Part shown: positions 32,301-32,578 of the stretch, in pieces | Layout of the letters: each line of letters begins with the position of its first letter | Position numbering within the stretch: position 1 is the stretch's first letter | DNA from: UBA7239 sp035430165 | GTDB taxonomy: Bacteria > Pseudomonadota > Gammaproteobacteria > Pseudomonadales > UBA7239 | DNA length: 32,578 nt | NCBI GenBank assembly: GCA_035430165.1 | Contig: DAOMGE010000034.1 | Span: forward strand, 1 to 32,578 | Direction: 5' to 3' | Position numbers and translations under genes: made by a program | The notes under the pieces: generated by a model | What the model was told of the DNA's origin: nothing | The model's database searches: none | What the model saw: only the letters and a program-made list of their open reading frames with translations

Positions 32301-32578
32301 AAATCGAGGTAATCCTGCACCGTGGCGGGGTTCAGTACCGGCATGGAGAAGTGCAGGAAGGCGTGTTCAGACTGGTGGGCAATCGTGGACGACTTGGCAC
32401 CGTGGTCATCACCGGCAAAGCACAGTACGCCGCCGTACTGCGAGGTACCACTGTAAGACCCGTGCTTCATGGCATCGCCGGAGCGATCCACACCCGGGCC
32501 TTTGCCGTACCAGATACCGAATACACCGTCGTATTTCGCGCCTTCCAGCAGGTTGACCTGCTGCGAACCCCACACCGA
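29330..32578 (-). CDS. Fused indolepyruvate ferredoxin oxidoreductase, N-terminus outside window
   Basis: About 1082 residues are visible; the family is usually near 1150-1180, so the first part of the thiamine-diphosphate domain is beyond the right edge. The enzyme decarboxylates arylpyruvates (indolepyruvate and similar) to acyl-CoA and reduces ferredoxin. Visible parts: the pyrimidine-domain end (GVFGIWYGKGPGVDRSGDAM), a TPP domain with GGIGCHGMAVWLP and GEGAPWIGQAPF, ferredoxin cysteines in CEGCGDCSVQSNC and CVKGMCPSF, and the gamma-type domain ITGIGGTGVVTIGALL with VGLSQKNGPVTSHIRIG. This is the fused form of Pseudomonadota. The C-terminal extension is normal. Confidence 0.9.
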   Translation of the reverse strand, partial: SVWGSQQVNLLEGAKYDGVFGIWYGKGPGVDRSGDAMKHGSYSGTSQYGGVLCFAGDDHGAKSSTIAHQSEHAFLHFSMPVLNPATVQDYLDFGLHGFAMSRYSGCWIGFICVTDTVESSASVYVDPSRVQIKIPENGPVAGSLSSAFGVWPMVAEKRQFQQRLVAAQAYVRANGLDKVVLGGQNKKLGIVTTGKAYLDLRDALEELHIDDARAEQLGIAVYKVAMTWPIEPEGLREFAAGCDELLVIEEKRSFMEDQIAKLLFNLPDGKRPVLVGKLDENGAPLVPSEGELDAETVAKIIGARLLKRVQDEQIETYLKPNACGVIAASSATNLVRLPSFCAGCPHNTSTNVPDGSIAMGGIGCHGMAVWLPERRTQALFQMGGEGAPWIGQAPFTNMPHIFQNLGDGTYFHSGLLAIRATVAAKVNITYKILLNGAIAMTGGQPIEGSHLEGEITAPEVVHQVLSEGVKKVVVVSDDIEKHDKSKFPPHTEFRHRDELDTVQRELREMVGTTVIVYDQTCATEKRRLRKRGKYPDPDKRIFINELVCEGCGDCSVQSNCIAIEPNETDFGRKRRINQSSCNKDFSCVKGMCPSFVTVHHGVPRKMKKGSATAAQEADLFAQLPQPTLPALSQPVNILITGIGGTGVVTIGALLGMASHLEGKGISCLDVVGLSQKNGPVTSHIRIGKTPEDLHAVRIATQRADLILGCDIVVTAGMESMSKIQKGRTNLVVNSFVAPTSDFAANPNLDLSSSTMEKAIKQTAGDEHAFVIPAAQLATALFGDAIASNLFQVGFAWQKGFIPLSLDSLMKAIELNGVSVEMNKRTFQWGRMAAHNMEKVLEAARPQMLGNLEVKPKNLQELIAHRVEHLTGYQNAELAAKYKALVEKVAAVEKEKFGSDELARAVATYYSKLLSYKDEYEVARLYTSGEFRKNLEKQFEGDFELEVHLAPPLLSKRDPRTGRYGKKLFGEGMFTAFEWLAKLKFLRGTPFDVFGYFPHRKMERELIKHYEHLVNEVLLPNLNAENFETAVKIAKIPEEIRGYDVVKDAHVHKARVKEQQLLAEFRNPAKKKNATGVQYAEAG

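Noticed and set aside
1..32578. tRNA, rRNA, CRISPR array, riboswitch (including a THI element before thiS) or replication origin
   Set aside because: No cloverleaf, no regularly spaced repeats, no recognisable thiamine riboswitch core and no iteron or DnaA-box cluster were found by reading both strands.

Overview
The window looks like chromosomal DNA of a Gram-negative Pseudomonadota, most likely a gammaproteobacterium, with moderately high GC. Three things support this: the gene order DUF423-thiS-thiG-trmB, a periplasmic sulfate-binding protein beside an outer-membrane porin, and a fused indolepyruvate ferredoxin oxidoreductase. The species cannot be named from sequence alone. I saw no tRNA, rRNA, CRISPR array or intact insertion sequence. 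Genes are packed tightly and no gap exceeds 300 bases.

Layout. (1) 1-396: an AT-rich, truncated gene for a small exported protein, apparently the edge of a foreign segment. (2) 420-2012, minus: a one-domain PqiA-like membrane protein and glucokinase. (3) 2113-10511, plus: a co-directional block of seven reading frames. They encode an NAD(P)-binding protein, an unrecognised polytopic membrane protein, a sulfatase, a sulfotransferase, a 996-residue radical SAM protein with three repeated beta modules and a second degenerate radical SAM half, a SPASM iron-sulfur domain separated from it by one in-frame TGA, and an alpha/beta hydrolase. This is the least ordinary part of the window. (4) 10518-13547, minus: an arsenic detoxification group (methyltransferase, thioredoxin-type ArsC, ACR3 efflux pump, spermidine-synthase-like protein) with overlapping genes and no ArsR in view. 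(5) 13572-15566, minus: iron superoxide dismutase and a one-pass membrane protein of unknown role. (6) 15700-18208, plus: DUF423, ThiS, ThiG, TrmB and a small conserved-looking protein. (7) 18216-24901, minus: a sulfate uptake operon (YezD/OscA-like protein, OprP-type porin, Sbp, CysT, CysW, CysA) ending in a degenerate EAL-domain gene that overlaps cysA. (8) 25079-32578, minus: GlmS, GlmU, an AhpD-like protein, a PPOX-fold flavoprotein and a fused indolepyruvate ferredoxin oxidoreductase cut by the right edge.

How the genes fit together. GlmU and GlmS feed UDP-GlcNAc synthesis, and glucokinase supplies glucose-6-phosphate upstream of it. The sulfate operon moves sulfate across both membranes. 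That sulfate could in principle supply the PAPS used by the sulfotransferase, though nothing here links the two directly. The sulfatase-sulfotransferase-radical SAM block looks like a pathway that makes or remodels a sulfated molecule; its product cannot be read from the sequence.
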